Shown piece after piece: positions 45,624 to 54,950 of a stretch of DNA of 64,000 nucleotides; positions within the stretch are counted from its first letter, which is position 1; each line of letters begins with the position of its first letter. Made by a program: the position numbers and the translations under genes. The DNA lies in the NCBI GenBank assembly GCA_963772335.1, contig CAVYXF010000003.1, forward strand, positions 248,001 through 312,000, written 5' to 3'. The notes under the pieces are model-generated. The model searched no databases. It saw nothing but the letters and a program-made list of their open reading frames with translations, and had not been told where the DNA came from. The DNA is from CAVYXF01 sp963772335 (GTDB taxonomy: Bacteria > Pseudomonadota > Alphaproteobacteria > Rhizobiales > Rhodomicrobiaceae).

Positions 45624-47038
45624 TGGTTTTGCTTGGCCTCGGCTTGCGTGTTTCCCTCGGCCGCCGTGGCGGTTCCGCCGGGCAAGCGCTCAGCGGCGCC
45701 GCCGGCCGGAGGCTGATCAGCCTTGCTTTGCTGCTCCTGCTGCTGGCGACGCCGGCCGCGACGCTCGCCCCCCGCCGGAGGCGCGTTCTGCGCACTCGGC
45801 TGCCCTCCCTCGGCCTGAGGCGCAGGCTCCTGACCGCGCTGGCGCTGACCGCCGCCCGGGCTTTCCACAGTAATTTTCGAGCCGTCCTGGATGTTGACGA
45901 AGCCGCTGCTGATCACCTTATCGCCAGGCTTTATCCCTTCGGCAATGACCGCCTGATTCTCGTTCTCTTGCGCCACCTTCACATCGATCCGCTTGGCGGT
46001 ATTATCGGCTTGCGCGAGATAAACATAGCGCCCAGCCGAGCCCTGCTGCACGGCAACGGACGACACCACGGTCGCGCCGGTCAGCGTCTTCAGGTGCAGG
46101 CGGATATTAACGAATTGGCCCGGCCACAGCTTCACCGGATCGTTCGGAAAGCTGCCTTTCAGCCGCACCGTGCCGGTTGCTTCATCAATACGGTTGTCGA
46201 TAACGGAGAGGGCGCCTTCCCCCAGCGTTTCATTGCCCACCGTTGCTATCAGCTCCACCTTGCCCTGTGCCTGAGCGGCGATCAGCTCGCCGACATAGGT
46301 CTCGGGCAGGGTGAAAACTACGTCGATGGGCTGAATCTGGGTGATAAAGGCAATGCCGCTCGCATCATTGGCGCTGACGATATTGCCGACGTCCACGACC
46401 CGGATGCCGGTGCGACCGGTCAGCGGCGCGCGGATGGTGGTGAAATCGAGATTGGCCTTGGCGCTGTCGATCGCGGCCTGATCCTGGCGGGTCTGCGCCT
46501 CATATTGCGCAACCAGCGCCTTCTGGGTGTCGAGGTCCTTCTGCGTGCCGTAACTCGTCTTGGCGAGGTTCTCGAAGCGCTCCAGATCGCGCCGCGCATT
46601 AGCAAGCTGCGCCTCGGTCATCGCCTTCTTGGCTACTGCCTGATCATAGGCTGCCTGGTAGGTGACTGGATCGATCTGGGCCAGCACATCGCCGGCCTTG
46701 ACGTCCTGGCCCTCGCGAACATTGACGGCGAGCAGCTTCCCGCCAACCTGCGGGCGCACATTCACCATGTTCGACGCCTGCACCGTGCCGACACCGCTCA
46801 GATAAACAGGGACGTCCTGCGATTTGGCTTCCTCGGTCAAGACTGTCACCGGCCGGTTCGGGTCGACCGCCCGTCTGCCGCCACGGCGTCCACCGGCGCC
46901 CCGACCGCTTTGCTGCTCGGCGCTTTGGCCGGGCTGGGCGGGAAAAATCTTATCCTTATAGATGAACGCTACTGCCGCAGCGGTCACGAGCAGGAAGATC
47001 AAGACTGGTAGGATCTTTTTCACGATGACATCATTCAC
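45620..47038 (-). CDS. RND periplasmic adaptor, MdtA-like
   Basis: A 472-residue membrane-fusion protein and the first gene of the four-gene operon. It has an N-terminal membrane anchor (ILPVLIFLLVTAAAVAFIY), lipoyl halves around VRPQVGGKLLAVNVREGQDV and IRAPLTGRTGIRVVDVGN, and a coiled coil between them. A long low-complexity C-terminal tail rich in Gln, Gly and Pro (from about residue 395) goes beyond the usual MdtA end. ATG 47038 is used. Confidence 0.92.
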   Translation of the reverse strand: MNDVIVKKILPVLIFLLVTAAAVAFIYKDKIFPAQPGQSAEQQSGRGAGGRRGGRRAVDPNRPVTVLTEEAKSQDVPVYLSGVGTVQASNMVNVRPQVGGKLLAVNVREGQDVKAGDVLAQIDPVTYQAAYDQAVAKKAMTEAQLANARRDLERFENLAKTSYGTQKDLDTQKALVAQYEAQTRQDQAAIDSAKANLDFTTIRAPLTGRTGIRVVDVGNIVSANDASGIAFITQIQPIDVVFTLPETYVGELIAAQAQGKVELIATVGNETLGEGALSVIDNRIDEATGTVRLKGSFPNDPVKLWPGQFVNIRLHLKTLTGATVVSSVAVQQGSAGRYVYLAQADNTAKRIDVKVAQENENQAVIAEGIKPGDKVISSGFVNIQDGSKITVESPGGGQRQRGQEPAPQAEGGQPSAQNAPPAGGERRGRRRQQQEQQSKADQPPAGGAAERLPGGTATAAEGNTQAEAKQNQ

Positions 47039-47347
47039 GTTGACAGAACTTAATCAGGCGGCTGTGTCAGGACCTTATACGACGGACTTGCCGATTTCGC
47101 GTCGCCGTACTGCCACGCAGCTCAGACCTTCGGCCAGTTCGGGATCGCCGTTGGCCATGTTGAAGTCATAATTGCGCGAAGGAGCATGAACCGGCGATGA
47201 CTTCGCGCCCGTTCGTCGCCCGCGGGGTTTGCGCAGCGTTCCGTTTTTACATAAGCATCTAATGTGGCGCGCTTTGCCGCGCCATGGCCATATTCTACCA
47301 CTTTTGATGACATAACGTCCGCTCCACCCCCAAGAGCACCCGGCATA
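47039..47347. other. Divergent intergenic region between the mdtA-like and mscS-like genes
   Basis: A stretch of 309 bases that must hold the promoters of both the efflux operon (minus) and the MscS-type channel (plus). No gene, repeat or confident operator was seen. Confidence 0.55.
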
Positions 47348-49927
47348 ATGTTTACAACACGCTCAAGGTTCGCCGTCTCTGGTTTCTGCGCCGTTCTGGC
47401 GTTGCTGCTTCTCGCCCTCACGCCAGGGGATGGCGCTTTGGCCGCCGATCCGGCGCAGCCAGCCGCCGCACCTGCGGCTCAGCCCGCTCCCGCCGAGCCA
47501 CAACCCGCCCCGACACCCCCTCCCCCCAATTACAGCCAAGCTGCCCGGGAGCTGGGGGTCGATATCAACGCCAAGATGGGAGAGTGGACCCGCGAGTTCG
47601 ATCGAATCGACAAGGAGCTCGACGGCAAGACCCTGCGCTATCGCGATCTCGACCGCCATCGCGAGCGGCTGAACGCTCTGCGCGGCGAAATCTCACAATT
47701 TCTTGATGGGCTAAGGCCCAAGGTCGACGCCTTCAAGGCCCAGGTGGATGGCCTCGGTCCCGCGCCGGCAAAAGATCAGCCGCAAGAGCCCGAGGCTTTA
47801 GCGCTTCAACGCAGCGAGTGGAATGGAACCCTCGGCAGCCTGACCGTTGCGCAGAACGCCGCCGAAGCGGCAAGGCTGCGCGCGAGCCAGATCATCAACA
47901 AGATCCAGGACATCCGTCGCCGCCGCTTCACCGAGCGGCTGTTCGAGCGCGTGCCGGAGGCTCACTCGCTCGATGCTTGGCAAAGCGCGCCGCGACAGAT
48001 CGTGTATGCCATCGGACAGGCAGGTCAGGCGGTCGCCAACTGGTGGATGCTTCAGGACGAGCCCGACGACGTCATGCTGCTGCTGGTGCTGGCCGCCGCC
48101 ATTGCCATCGTGCTCACTTTTCTCGCCAACCGCGGCATAGAGCGAGTAAGGGTGTGGGAAGGCGCCGAGCGTCCGCCATTCTGGCGCAGGGGCGCTGCCG
48201 CGGCCTGGCTGATAGTGCTGCGCGCGCTGCCCGTTGTCGCCCCCGTCACATTCCTCTATTTCGCCCTGCACGGGCAGGACCTGTTGCCGGCCGATGTCGA
48301 CCGGCTCGCTTATTCCGCCATGCGATCCGTGCTCATTATCACCATGGTGGTGACGCTTGCCGCGACCGCCCTGTCGCCGGGACATCCCGACTGGCGGCTG
48401 ATCCCTGCCTCGGACGAGGCGGCCTCGCGGATCAGATGGCTGGTCGTGGCGCTTGCCGGCGTCTATAGCCTGAACCTGTTTCTCGGCACGGTGCGTAGCG
48501 TAGCTTTTGCCCCGTTCACCGTCACCGTCGTGCAGAACTGCATCGCCAGCACGTTGATTGCGCTGTTGGTCATGGCGATTTTGCGCACCAAGCTGGAAAT
48601 CACGGCCAGCGAACGCGTGCTGGAGGTGAGGGGCTTGCGAGCTCTGCGCCTCCCGGTATGGGGCGCCGCCTTCCTTATCCTGCTTGCTGCGATGGGCGGC
48701 TATATCTCGCTTGCGCGGTTCCTCTCAACCCAGCTCATCGTCACCGGCACCATCCTGGCGATCGTCTACCTGATGATGGTGTGGATCGATGCCTTCGGCC
48801 AGAGCATGAGCGATGAGAATGCCGTCACCGGCCGTTGGCTGATGGCGACGTTCAAATGCGAAAAGCGGCGCTGCGAGCAGTTTGCACTTCCGGTGAAGCT
48901 CGGCCTGAAGCTTTGTGTTCTGCTCATGTCGGTGCCGCTGATCCTCCTGCAGTGGGGATTCGATTGGAAGGATGTTGCGGACTGGTCGAGGGACCTATTC
49001 GTCGGCTTTCGGATCGGCAGCACGCAGATTTCCGTTGCGGCGATTCTCGCCTCGCTCATGGTGTTTGCCCTGGGCTATGCGGCGGCGCGCCTGTTCCAGG
49101 GCTGGCTCGACCGGCAGGTGCTCAAACCGGCGGGCCTGTCGGGCAGCGTGCGGGATTCGATCCGCACAGCGGTTGGCTATGTCGGCGTGATCGTGGCGGC
49201 GCTGTTCGCCATTTCCTATGCGGGGCTCGATCTTTCAAACCTCGCCCTGGTGGCCGGCGCGTTGTCGGTCGGCGTGGGCCTCGGCCTGCAGGGCGTGGTC
49301 AACAATTTCGTGTCAGGGCTCATCCTGCTCGTGGAGCGGCCGATCAAGGTCGGCGACTGGGTGGTGGTCGGCGGCGAGGAAGGCTATGTGCGCCGCATCA
49401 GCGTCCGTTCGACCGAGATCGAAACCTTCGACCGCGCCAACGTGCTGGTGCCGAACTCCTATTTCATCAACGAGACGGTCAAAAACTGGACGCTGCATAA
49501 TTATAGCGGCCGGGTCATCATCCCCGTTGGCGTCCACTACGACAGCGATCCGCGCAAGGTGAAGGACATCCTCATCAAGGTGGCCAAGGCCAATCCGCAG
49601 GTGATGACCAATCCGGAGCCTTTCGTCTTGTTCGAGGACTTCGGCAGCGACGCGCTGCAGTTCAAGCTGTTTGCCTATGTCTATGACCTGACGAGGGGAA
49701 TAAGCGCTCGCACCGATCTGCGCATCTCTATTCTTGAGGCCTTCCGCGAAGCCGGCATCGAGGTGCCCTATCGCCAAACCGATGTGCACTTGCGCAATAT
49801 GGAATGGCTGAAGCGCGCCATGCTGCCGGATAACGGCGTCCAACTTGGGAAAGAACGCCGCAAGCGCCGACTTTCCCGTGCAGCGACGAACGGAAATGGG
49901 CACGGCCGCCCGAGCACGGATGCCTAA
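47348..49927 (+). CDS. MscS-family mechanosensitive channel with DUF3772 periplasmic domain
   Basis: An 859-residue inner-membrane protein. A signal peptide (FCAVLALLLLALTPGDGALA) and a Pro/Ala linker lead to a periplasmic DUF3772 helical domain (about residues 60-230). A multi-helix membrane region follows, then the MscS core: pore helix GALSVGVGLGLQGVVNNFVS and beta domain GDWVVVGGEEGYVRRISVR. It opens under membrane tension to release solutes. The frame extends upstream but the signal peptide fixes ATG 47348. The last four bases overlap the end of the converging AI-2E gene. Confidence 0.92.
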   Translation: MFTTRSRFAVSGFCAVLALLLLALTPGDGALAADPAQPAAAPAAQPAPAEPQPAPTPPPPNYSQAARELGVDINAKMGEWTREFDRIDKELDGKTLRYRDLDRHRERLNALRGEISQFLDGLRPKVDAFKAQVDGLGPAPAKDQPQEPEALALQRSEWNGTLGSLTVAQNAAEAARLRASQIINKIQDIRRRRFTERLFERVPEAHSLDAWQSAPRQIVYAIGQAGQAVANWWMLQDEPDDVMLLLVLAAAIAIVLTFLANRGIERVRVWEGAERPPFWRRGAAAAWLIVLRALPVVAPVTFLYFALHGQDLLPADVDRLAYSAMRSVLIITMVVTLAATALSPGHPDWRLIPASDEAASRIRWLVVALAGVYSLNLFLGTVRSVAFAPFTVTVVQNCIASTLIALLVMAILRTKLEITASERVLEVRGLRALRLPVWGAAFLILLAAMGGYISLARFLSTQLIVTGTILAIVYLMMVWIDAFGQSMSDENAVTGRWLMATFKCEKRRCEQFALPVKLGLKLCVLLMSVPLILLQWGFDWKDVADWSRDLFVGFRIGSTQISVAAILASLMVFALGYAAARLFQGWLDRQVLKPAGLSGSVRDSIRTAVGYVGVIVAALFAISYAGLDLSNLALVAGALSVGVGLGLQGVVNNFVSGLILLVERPIKVGDWVVVGGEEGYVRRISVRSTEIETFDRANVLVPNSYFINETVKNWTLHNYSGRVIIPVGVHYDSDPRKVKDILIKVAKANPQVMTNPEPFVLFEDFGSDALQFKLFAYVYDLTRGISARTDLRISILEAFREAGIEVPYRQTDVHLRNMEWLKRAMLPDNGVQLGKERRKRRLSRAATNGNGHGRPSTDA

Positions 49928-50991
49928 GCCTCGACTTTCTGCTGCCGTTCCTCGTGGGCCTGCTTTTCGCCGGGCACCTCTGCAGGCTCGTTCAGCAACT
50001 CGCGCACATAGAGGCGGTTGACCGCGACGAACACAAACACCGCAAGTGGCGTTGCGAACAGCACGCCGAGCGGCCCGAACAGCACGCCGAAGGCAACAAT
50101 CGCAAACAGCGTCAGGACCGGAGGCAGAGACACCATCCGGCGCTGAATGAGGGGCGTGATCATATTGGACTCGATCTGCTGCACGACCAGGACCAGCCCC
50201 GCCGCCCAGGCAAGTTCGGTCCAGCTCTGCGACAACGCAATCAGCAGCACAGGCACCGCGCCGATGATCGGCCCGAGCAGGGGTATGAATTCGGTCACGC
50301 CAGCAATCAGGCCGAGGGCGAGAGGCTGGGGCAGGCCGATCCACCATGTGCCGACCCCCATCATAATGCCGACCAGCACGACCGAGATGAGCTGACCAAG
50401 CAGCCATTGCCGGAGCGCGGCGGCCGATGCGTCCAGCGTATCCTCGATCTCGGGCCGCTGCCCCTGCGGGACGAGTTTCAGGGCGCCGCGGCGGTAAAGA
50501 TCGGGGTTAGACGCAAGATAACCCGCGCTGATAAAGAGCAGCACCGCATTGCCGAGGGCATTGATAGCAATTCCGGCCCAGGAGGTGATCTCGAACAGGA
50601 TGCTGCTGGTGTTGGATTGGGCCTGCTGCAAAAGACGGCCGGAAATATCGCCAAGGCCGAGCCGCTGCTCCAGATTGTCGACCGCACCCGGCAATTGCTT
50701 GCTCAGATCTGAGACCTGCTGACTGATCTGCGTGCCGAACAGCACACCGATCGCAACAAAGATCCCCACTAGCAACACGGCCACGAGGATAAGGGCCGCC
50801 AGGCGCGGCAATCCGATATGGCGGGAGACCCAATCTGCAGCACCCGAGAGCAGCAGCCCCACGAGCACGGTGCCGAACAGCAAAAGCAGCACGCTGGACA
50901 GTTCCCAGACGAGCAACGCCAGGACAATAACGGCACCGACGATCAGAACTCTGCGGAAAAAGGTCCAGTCGCTCACGGAATCCCCACTCAC
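49924..50991 (-). CDS. AI-2E family (PerM/TqsA-type) transporter
   Basis: A 355-residue membrane protein with about eight helices and the family blocks FIPLLGPIIGAVPVLLIAL and VQQIESNMITPLIQRRMVSL. Members export autoinducer-2 or act as Na+/H+ antiporters; which applies here is unknown. The C-terminal tail is short and charged (EKQAHEERQQKVEA). It converges with the MscS-type gene. Confidence 0.9.
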   Translation of the reverse strand: MSGDSVSDWTFFRRVLIVGAVIVLALLVWELSSVLLLLFGTVLVGLLLSGAADWVSRHIGLPRLAALILVAVLLVGIFVAIGVLFGTQISQQVSDLSKQLPGAVDNLEQRLGLGDISGRLLQQAQSNTSSILFEITSWAGIAINALGNAVLLFISAGYLASNPDLYRRGALKLVPQGQRPEIEDTLDASAAALRQWLLGQLISVVLVGIMMGVGTWWIGLPQPLALGLIAGVTEFIPLLGPIIGAVPVLLIALSQSWTELAWAAGLVLVVQQIESNMITPLIQRRMVSLPPVLTLFAIVAFGVLFGPLGVLFATPLAVFVFVAVNRLYVRELLNEPAEVPGEKQAHEERQQKVEA

Positions 50992-51243
50992 ATCTGCGCT
51001 TGTCGCGCTCCTCGTCCAACAAGGGAAATGCCAGGCTAGGCCAGGAGTTTCCGAAATGCTGATTTTGTCTGGGGCATCGTTCGCGGTGGACAGCGTCTCA
51101 GCCCGGCCCTGTGGAAAACGTGCATAAAAGCCGATTTGGCCAGCTGCTTGAATTCAGGCCTTTTTATGGCAGGGAACACAAAAGATTTTTGTGCATTATC
51201 TAGACCAGGGGCGCCGCAAGGCGCAATCATCGGAGTGGAAGTC

Positions 51244-51429
51244 ATGACCATGATGAACGGTCTGGACAGCAATGATCTAGACATTATGGACGAGGAGTTT
51301 TTCGGTCCGCCGCCACGTTTCCTGGTGGAAGGTCACACGCCGAGCAACGATAACGAACCCGATGGCTGGGAAGGCCTCGGCGTGTTTGCCGGTTTCGAGA
51401 AAATCAAGCGGCTCATGGGCGCGTGGTAG
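51244..51429 (+). CDS. Small acidic protein of unknown function (61 aa)
   Basis: The short frame MTMMNGLDSNDLDIMDEEFF to RLMGAW has ggagtggaag upstream and stands alone in a gap. It is acidic in the first half and ends in a short amphipathic helix (FEKIKRLMGAW). Codon use looks coding. I do not recognise it, and the call rests on the RBS, the intact frame and its isolation. Confidence 0.6.
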   Translation: MTMMNGLDSNDLDIMDEEFFGPPPRFLVEGHTPSNDNEPDGWEGLGVFAGFEKIKRLMGAW

Positions 51430-51460
51430 GAACCACGCCCCCGGTGGGTCGGCGATCAGC

Positions 51461-52663
51461 TTAGCGCAAATTCGCGCAAAAGCGCTGGATACGGCGGCAG
51501 GATTCTTCCAGTGCTTCGGTCGAGGTGGCATAGGAAATGCGGAAGAAGGGGGAAAGGCCAAAGGCGGCGCCTTGCACCACCGCAACACCTTCCTCTTCCA
51601 GGAGCCCGGTGACGAAGTCCTCATCCGTCTTGAGATAGCGGCCTCGCGACGTCTCTTTCCCGATACAGCCTGCACAACTCGGATAGACGTAGAACGCCCC
51701 TTCCGGCGTTGGGCATTCGATGCCTTTCGCCTGGTTGAGCATGGCCACGACCAGATCGCGGCGGTCCTTGAACACCTTGGCGCGCTCGGCGAGGAAATCC
51801 TGGGGGCCGTTGAGCGCCTCCACTGACGCCCATTGGCTGATGCTGCACGGGTTCGAGGTGGTCTGCGACTGCAGTTTGGTCATCGCCTTGATCAGCACCT
51901 CTGGCCCGCACGCATAACCGATCCGCCAGCCGGTCATTGCGTAGGCTTTCGACACACCATTCATGGTGAGGGTGCGGTCCTTGAGGCCCGGCTCGATCTG
52001 AGCGGGCGTGGCGAATTTGTAATCGTCATAGACCAGATGCTCATACATATCGTCGGTGAGCACCCAGACATTCGGATGCCGCATCAGCACGTCAGTGAGG
52101 GGCTTCAGCTCCTCGCGTGTATAGGCGGCGCCAGTCGGGTTGGACGGGTGGTTGAAGATCAGCCACTTCGTCTTCGGCGTAATCGCCTTCTCGAGCGCCT
52201 CGGGACGCATCTTGAACTTATCGGTGAGCGTCGTCTCGACGATCACCGGCTTGCCACCGCAGAGCAGCACGATGTCGGGATAGGACACCCAATAAGGCGC
52301 CGGAATGACGACCTCATCCTCCGGATTGAGCGTGGCCATCATGGCATTGAAAATGATCTTCTTGCCGCCCGGTGCGACGAAAGCCTGACTTGGCTTGTAG
52401 TCGAGGCCGTTTTCGCGCTTGAACTTGGCGACGATGGCATCCTTCAGCTCGGGAATGCCTTCTACATTGGTATATTTGGTCTTGCCCTCGCGGATCGCGC
52501 GGATCGCCGCTTCCTTGATGTTGTCCGGCGTGTCGAAATCCGGCTCCCCGGCGCCCAGGCCGATCACGTCATGGCCGGCTGCCTTCAGCTCGCGAGCCTT
52601 GGTGGTGACAGCGATGGTCTGTGACGGTTGGACACGGCTCAGCGCATCGGCGATGAAGCTCAT
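51461..52663 (-). CDS. aatA: Aspartate aminotransferase, class I, subgroup Ib (PLP-dependent)
   Basis: A 400-residue PLP enzyme exchanging the amino group between aspartate and 2-oxoglutarate; subgroup Ib members often also act on prephenate. It shows KYTNVEGIPELKDAI, the Asn of FNHPSNPTGAAY, the cofactor-binding Asp and Tyr of VLTDDMYEHLVY, the Schiff-base lysine in GVSKAYAMTGWRIGYACG and the carboxylate-binding Arg in FFRISYATS. It is full length and transcribed alone. Confidence 0.94.
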   Translation of the reverse strand: MSFIADALSRVQPSQTIAVTTKARELKAAGHDVIGLGAGEPDFDTPDNIKEAAIRAIREGKTKYTNVEGIPELKDAIVAKFKRENGLDYKPSQAFVAPGGKKIIFNAMMATLNPEDEVVIPAPYWVSYPDIVLLCGGKPVIVETTLTDKFKMRPEALEKAITPKTKWLIFNHPSNPTGAAYTREELKPLTDVLMRHPNVWVLTDDMYEHLVYDDYKFATPAQIEPGLKDRTLTMNGVSKAYAMTGWRIGYACGPEVLIKAMTKLQSQTTSNPCSISQWASVEALNGPQDFLAERAKVFKDRRDLVVAMLNQAKGIECPTPEGAFYVYPSCAGCIGKETSRGRYLKTDEDFVTGLLEEEGVAVVQGAAFGLSPFFRISYATSTEALEESCRRIQRFCANLR

Positions 52664-53309
52664 GAAACGTCTCCGCTATGGAATGGTTTGGCCCGGACCC
52701 TATGTCCGCGGGTGACAGGCTGCAAGAGAAATCGAGCCAGTGGGCCGCAGCTGCTTTACGCCCAAGCCGCGTTACTCCCCAGTCGAGCGAAACATCTCAA
52801 AATTGGTCATAATACTTGCTATGGAAACGCAACCTTAAGTTGAAGAATGAGTAAATTGCGTCTATGAAAGATGAACAGGGCATGAATGTGCAATTCGCGC
52901 AGCAGATTGTGAACGTGGTGTTGCGAAATTGGGGATATGAACAGGGAAAAGTTTTCCTGGGGAGAAACAAGGCTATGGAAAATACAGAGTTTTCTCGCTC
53001 ACTCCTCAATGCTATAACGGAATTGCATTCGGGGTAACGCTGCTGCTGGTCCTCATCTCCGTGTCGAAACACACGTTCAGATGACGGTTACAAAGGCGAG
53101 GCCCTGAAACGGGGCCTCCTGACGATAGGTAGTTGCGTACGTCAGGCGGTCTTGTTCTTTCACAGCCCATCCTGCGGCATGGCCGCCCTGTCGTCACATT
53201 AATCTGAGATTACGGCTTGCCGTGTTCAGCTTAATAAGCAATCCTCGCTCATTGCGATTATGCTTGGCTGACATATCTCTTATTTATGCTGCGAGCACAG
53301 GAGCCATTT
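52664..53309. other. 646-base intergenic region with one hairpin
   Basis: No convincing gene is present. A stable hairpin gaggccctgaaacggggcct (stem gaggccc/gggcctc) lies at about 53098-53118 without a following T-run. The region is AT-richer than its surroundings and could hold a small RNA or long leader for the membrane-protein gene at 53310, but nothing is recognisable. Confidence 0.5.
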
Positions 53310-53873
53310 ATGCGCACTCCCGCCCTACCGCCCTTGCCTGAATCTGCCGCAGTTGCTCCGGTTGCCGGATCGTGCCTTTGGGCGCTCGGTGGGCTTCTCG
53401 CAGGCGGCTGTGCGTTACTTGCCGTCTACGCCATGACGGCAGCCCCAGGCGCCGTGGTACTGGGCCTCGCATCGAATGCGCCGATGCGCGCGCTGGCGTC
53501 CATCGCCTTCGATGATCGCAAGTCGTTGACCGAGATGCAGATCCTGAGCGGCATCAATGGCGAAGCGATCGGCGAGAACGGCACGGCGCTTGCGCAAGAT
53601 GGTTCCGCGGCGCTGCTGCAGAGTGAAATCGCCCCTGTTGCCTGGGATCGTCTTTCCGCAGGCGACTGCATTTCGCTCACCATCAAATCCGGGCAGAAAC
53701 TCTCGTTCCGCATTGTCGGCGCACACAGTGGCGACACCGCCCACAATGATGCCAAACCGGCAAATATCGAGCTCGCTGTTACCGCTTGTTCGCCAGGCAG
53801 CGAAGCCATCCTAAAAGCCGTGATCGAGTCCAAGGCCGGCGCCAAGCAGAGCGCGGTTCAGCGCAATCTGTAA
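53310..53873 (+). CDS. Membrane-anchored protein of unknown function
   Basis: A 187-residue protein with one N-terminal membrane helix (CLWALGGLLAGGCALLAVYA) and a soluble, probably periplasmic domain containing two Cys (GDCISLTIKSGQ, VTACSPGSEA) that may pair. aggag stands before ATG 53310; an in-frame ATG at 53286 is less well placed. I do not recognise the family. It is flanked by a long gap on the left and the oxalate regulator on the right. Confidence 0.68.
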   Translation: MRTPALPPLPESAAVAPVAGSCLWALGGLLAGGCALLAVYAMTAAPGAVVLGLASNAPMRALASIAFDDRKSLTEMQILSGINGEAIGENGTALAQDGSAALLQSEIAPVAWDRLSAGDCISLTIKSGQKLSFRIVGAHSGDTAHNDAKPANIELAVTACSPGSEAILKAVIESKAGAKQSAVQRNL

Positions 53874-54001
53874 CTGCGTAGCTTTCCTGTTCCACTCAGA
53901 CCGCAAGTACCTCTCGCGCCTGCCCCATCACTTCGTGTAGGTAGCAGTGCCTAGTCACTGCACCTGAACGGGGGACTTGGCGTCGCATCTGTTGTGGTGT
54001 A

Positions 54002-54011
54002 TGGTATACCA
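54002..54011. promoter_or_regulatory. Predicted GntR (FadR/VanR-type) operator TGGTATACCA
   Basis: This perfect palindrome fits the TNGTATACNA core known for FCD-type GntR regulators such as VanR. It lies 66 bases upstream of the ATG of the GntR gene that heads the oxalate operon, so autoregulation is the simple reading. No second copy was seen in the 187-base gap before oxc. Confidence 0.6.
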
Positions 54012-54076
54012 ACTGCTGTATATTGCCGAACGGTTTTGCCGCTTCGCTCTCGCAGACGGGGCCGAGATTACGCACC

Positions 54077-54763
54077 ATGTCAACGTTGCAACTGAATCTG
54101 AAACCACTTTCGGAGAGCTTCAGCCTCAACTCTAGCATCTATAAATCGCTCAAGACCGCTATCAAGACGATGAACATCTACGATGAGGGCGCTGAGCTGA
54201 GGTTAGATGAGCGCAAGCTTTCCGAGCAGCTCGGCATCAGCCGCACGCCGCTGCGCGAGGCGCTCGCCCGTCTCGACCAGGAGGGGCTGGTCAAGATCAT
54301 TCCCCGGCGCGGGGTGTTTATCGTTCGCAAGAACAAGGCCGAGATCATGGAAATGATCACGGTGTGGGCGGCACTGGAAAGCATGGCCGCAAGGCTTGCC
54401 ACCCAGATCGCCACAGACAAAGACATCGGCAAGCTGCGCAAGCTGTTCAGCGAGTTCGAGGGCGACGATGTCAGCGCCCATATCGACGAATATTCCGACG
54501 CCAACATCAAGTTCCACGAGGCGATCATCGGCCTGAGCGGCAATCAGCTGATCGCCGACATCATCGACGGCCTGTTCATGCATGTCCGCGCCATCCGCGC
54601 GCGTACCATCCATGAAAGTGACCGGGCGACCCGCTCCATCGTCGATCATGTGCACATCATCGAGGCGCTCGAGAAGCGCGATCCCGACCTCGCGGATCGG
54701 CTTGTGCGCGAGCACACGCTGAACCTGCGCAAGCATGTCGAGGAAAACGTCGCCCTCGATTAG
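54077..54763 (+). CDS. GntR-family regulator (FCD type) of the oxalate genes
   Basis: A 228-residue regulator with a winged HTH (KLSEQLGISRTPLREA, then GLVKIIPRRGVFIV) and an FCD ligand domain with the His-rich sites FHEAIIGLSGN and DHVHIIEALE. ATG 54077 is preferred to an earlier in-frame start because the protein core begins here. It precedes oxc by 187 bases on the same strand and is the likely regulator of oxalate degradation; the effector could be oxalate or an oxalyl intermediate. Confidence 0.9.
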   Translation: MSTLQLNLKPLSESFSLNSSIYKSLKTAIKTMNIYDEGAELRLDERKLSEQLGISRTPLREALARLDQEGLVKIIPRRGVFIVRKNKAEIMEMITVWAALESMAARLATQIATDKDIGKLRKLFSEFEGDDVSAHIDEYSDANIKFHEAIIGLSGNQLIADIIDGLFMHVRAIRARTIHESDRATRSIVDHVHIIEALEKRDPDLADRLVREHTLNLRKHVEENVALD

Positions 54764-54898
54764 CGCTGCGACTTACCGGCCAAAATCGTTTGGAGGATGG
54801 GGATGTCCGGTTAGCGATAGAAATGCATAAGAAAAAACATCACCGGCAAAGACGTGACTTTGGCGGCCTGCGGGCGTTTAGGCCCTGACGGTCAAAGC

Positions 54899-54919
54899 TC
54901 CGCTGACAATCACAGCGGA
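54899..54919 (+). other. Small hairpin in the oxc leader
   Basis: A perfect 7-bp stem tccgctg/cagcgga with a 7-base loop, about 30 bases before the oxc start codon and just before its RBS (ggagga). It may affect translation or mRNA stability. There is no T-run, so it is not a terminator. Confidence 0.4.
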
Positions 54920-54950
54920 ACCGCGCCGAAGGTTTTGTGGAGGAAAAAAC

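Noticed and set aside
52797..53072. A 91-codon minus-strand frame in the gap before 53310
   Set aside because: No RBS, no recognisable motif, and low-complexity Phe/Arg-rich translation.
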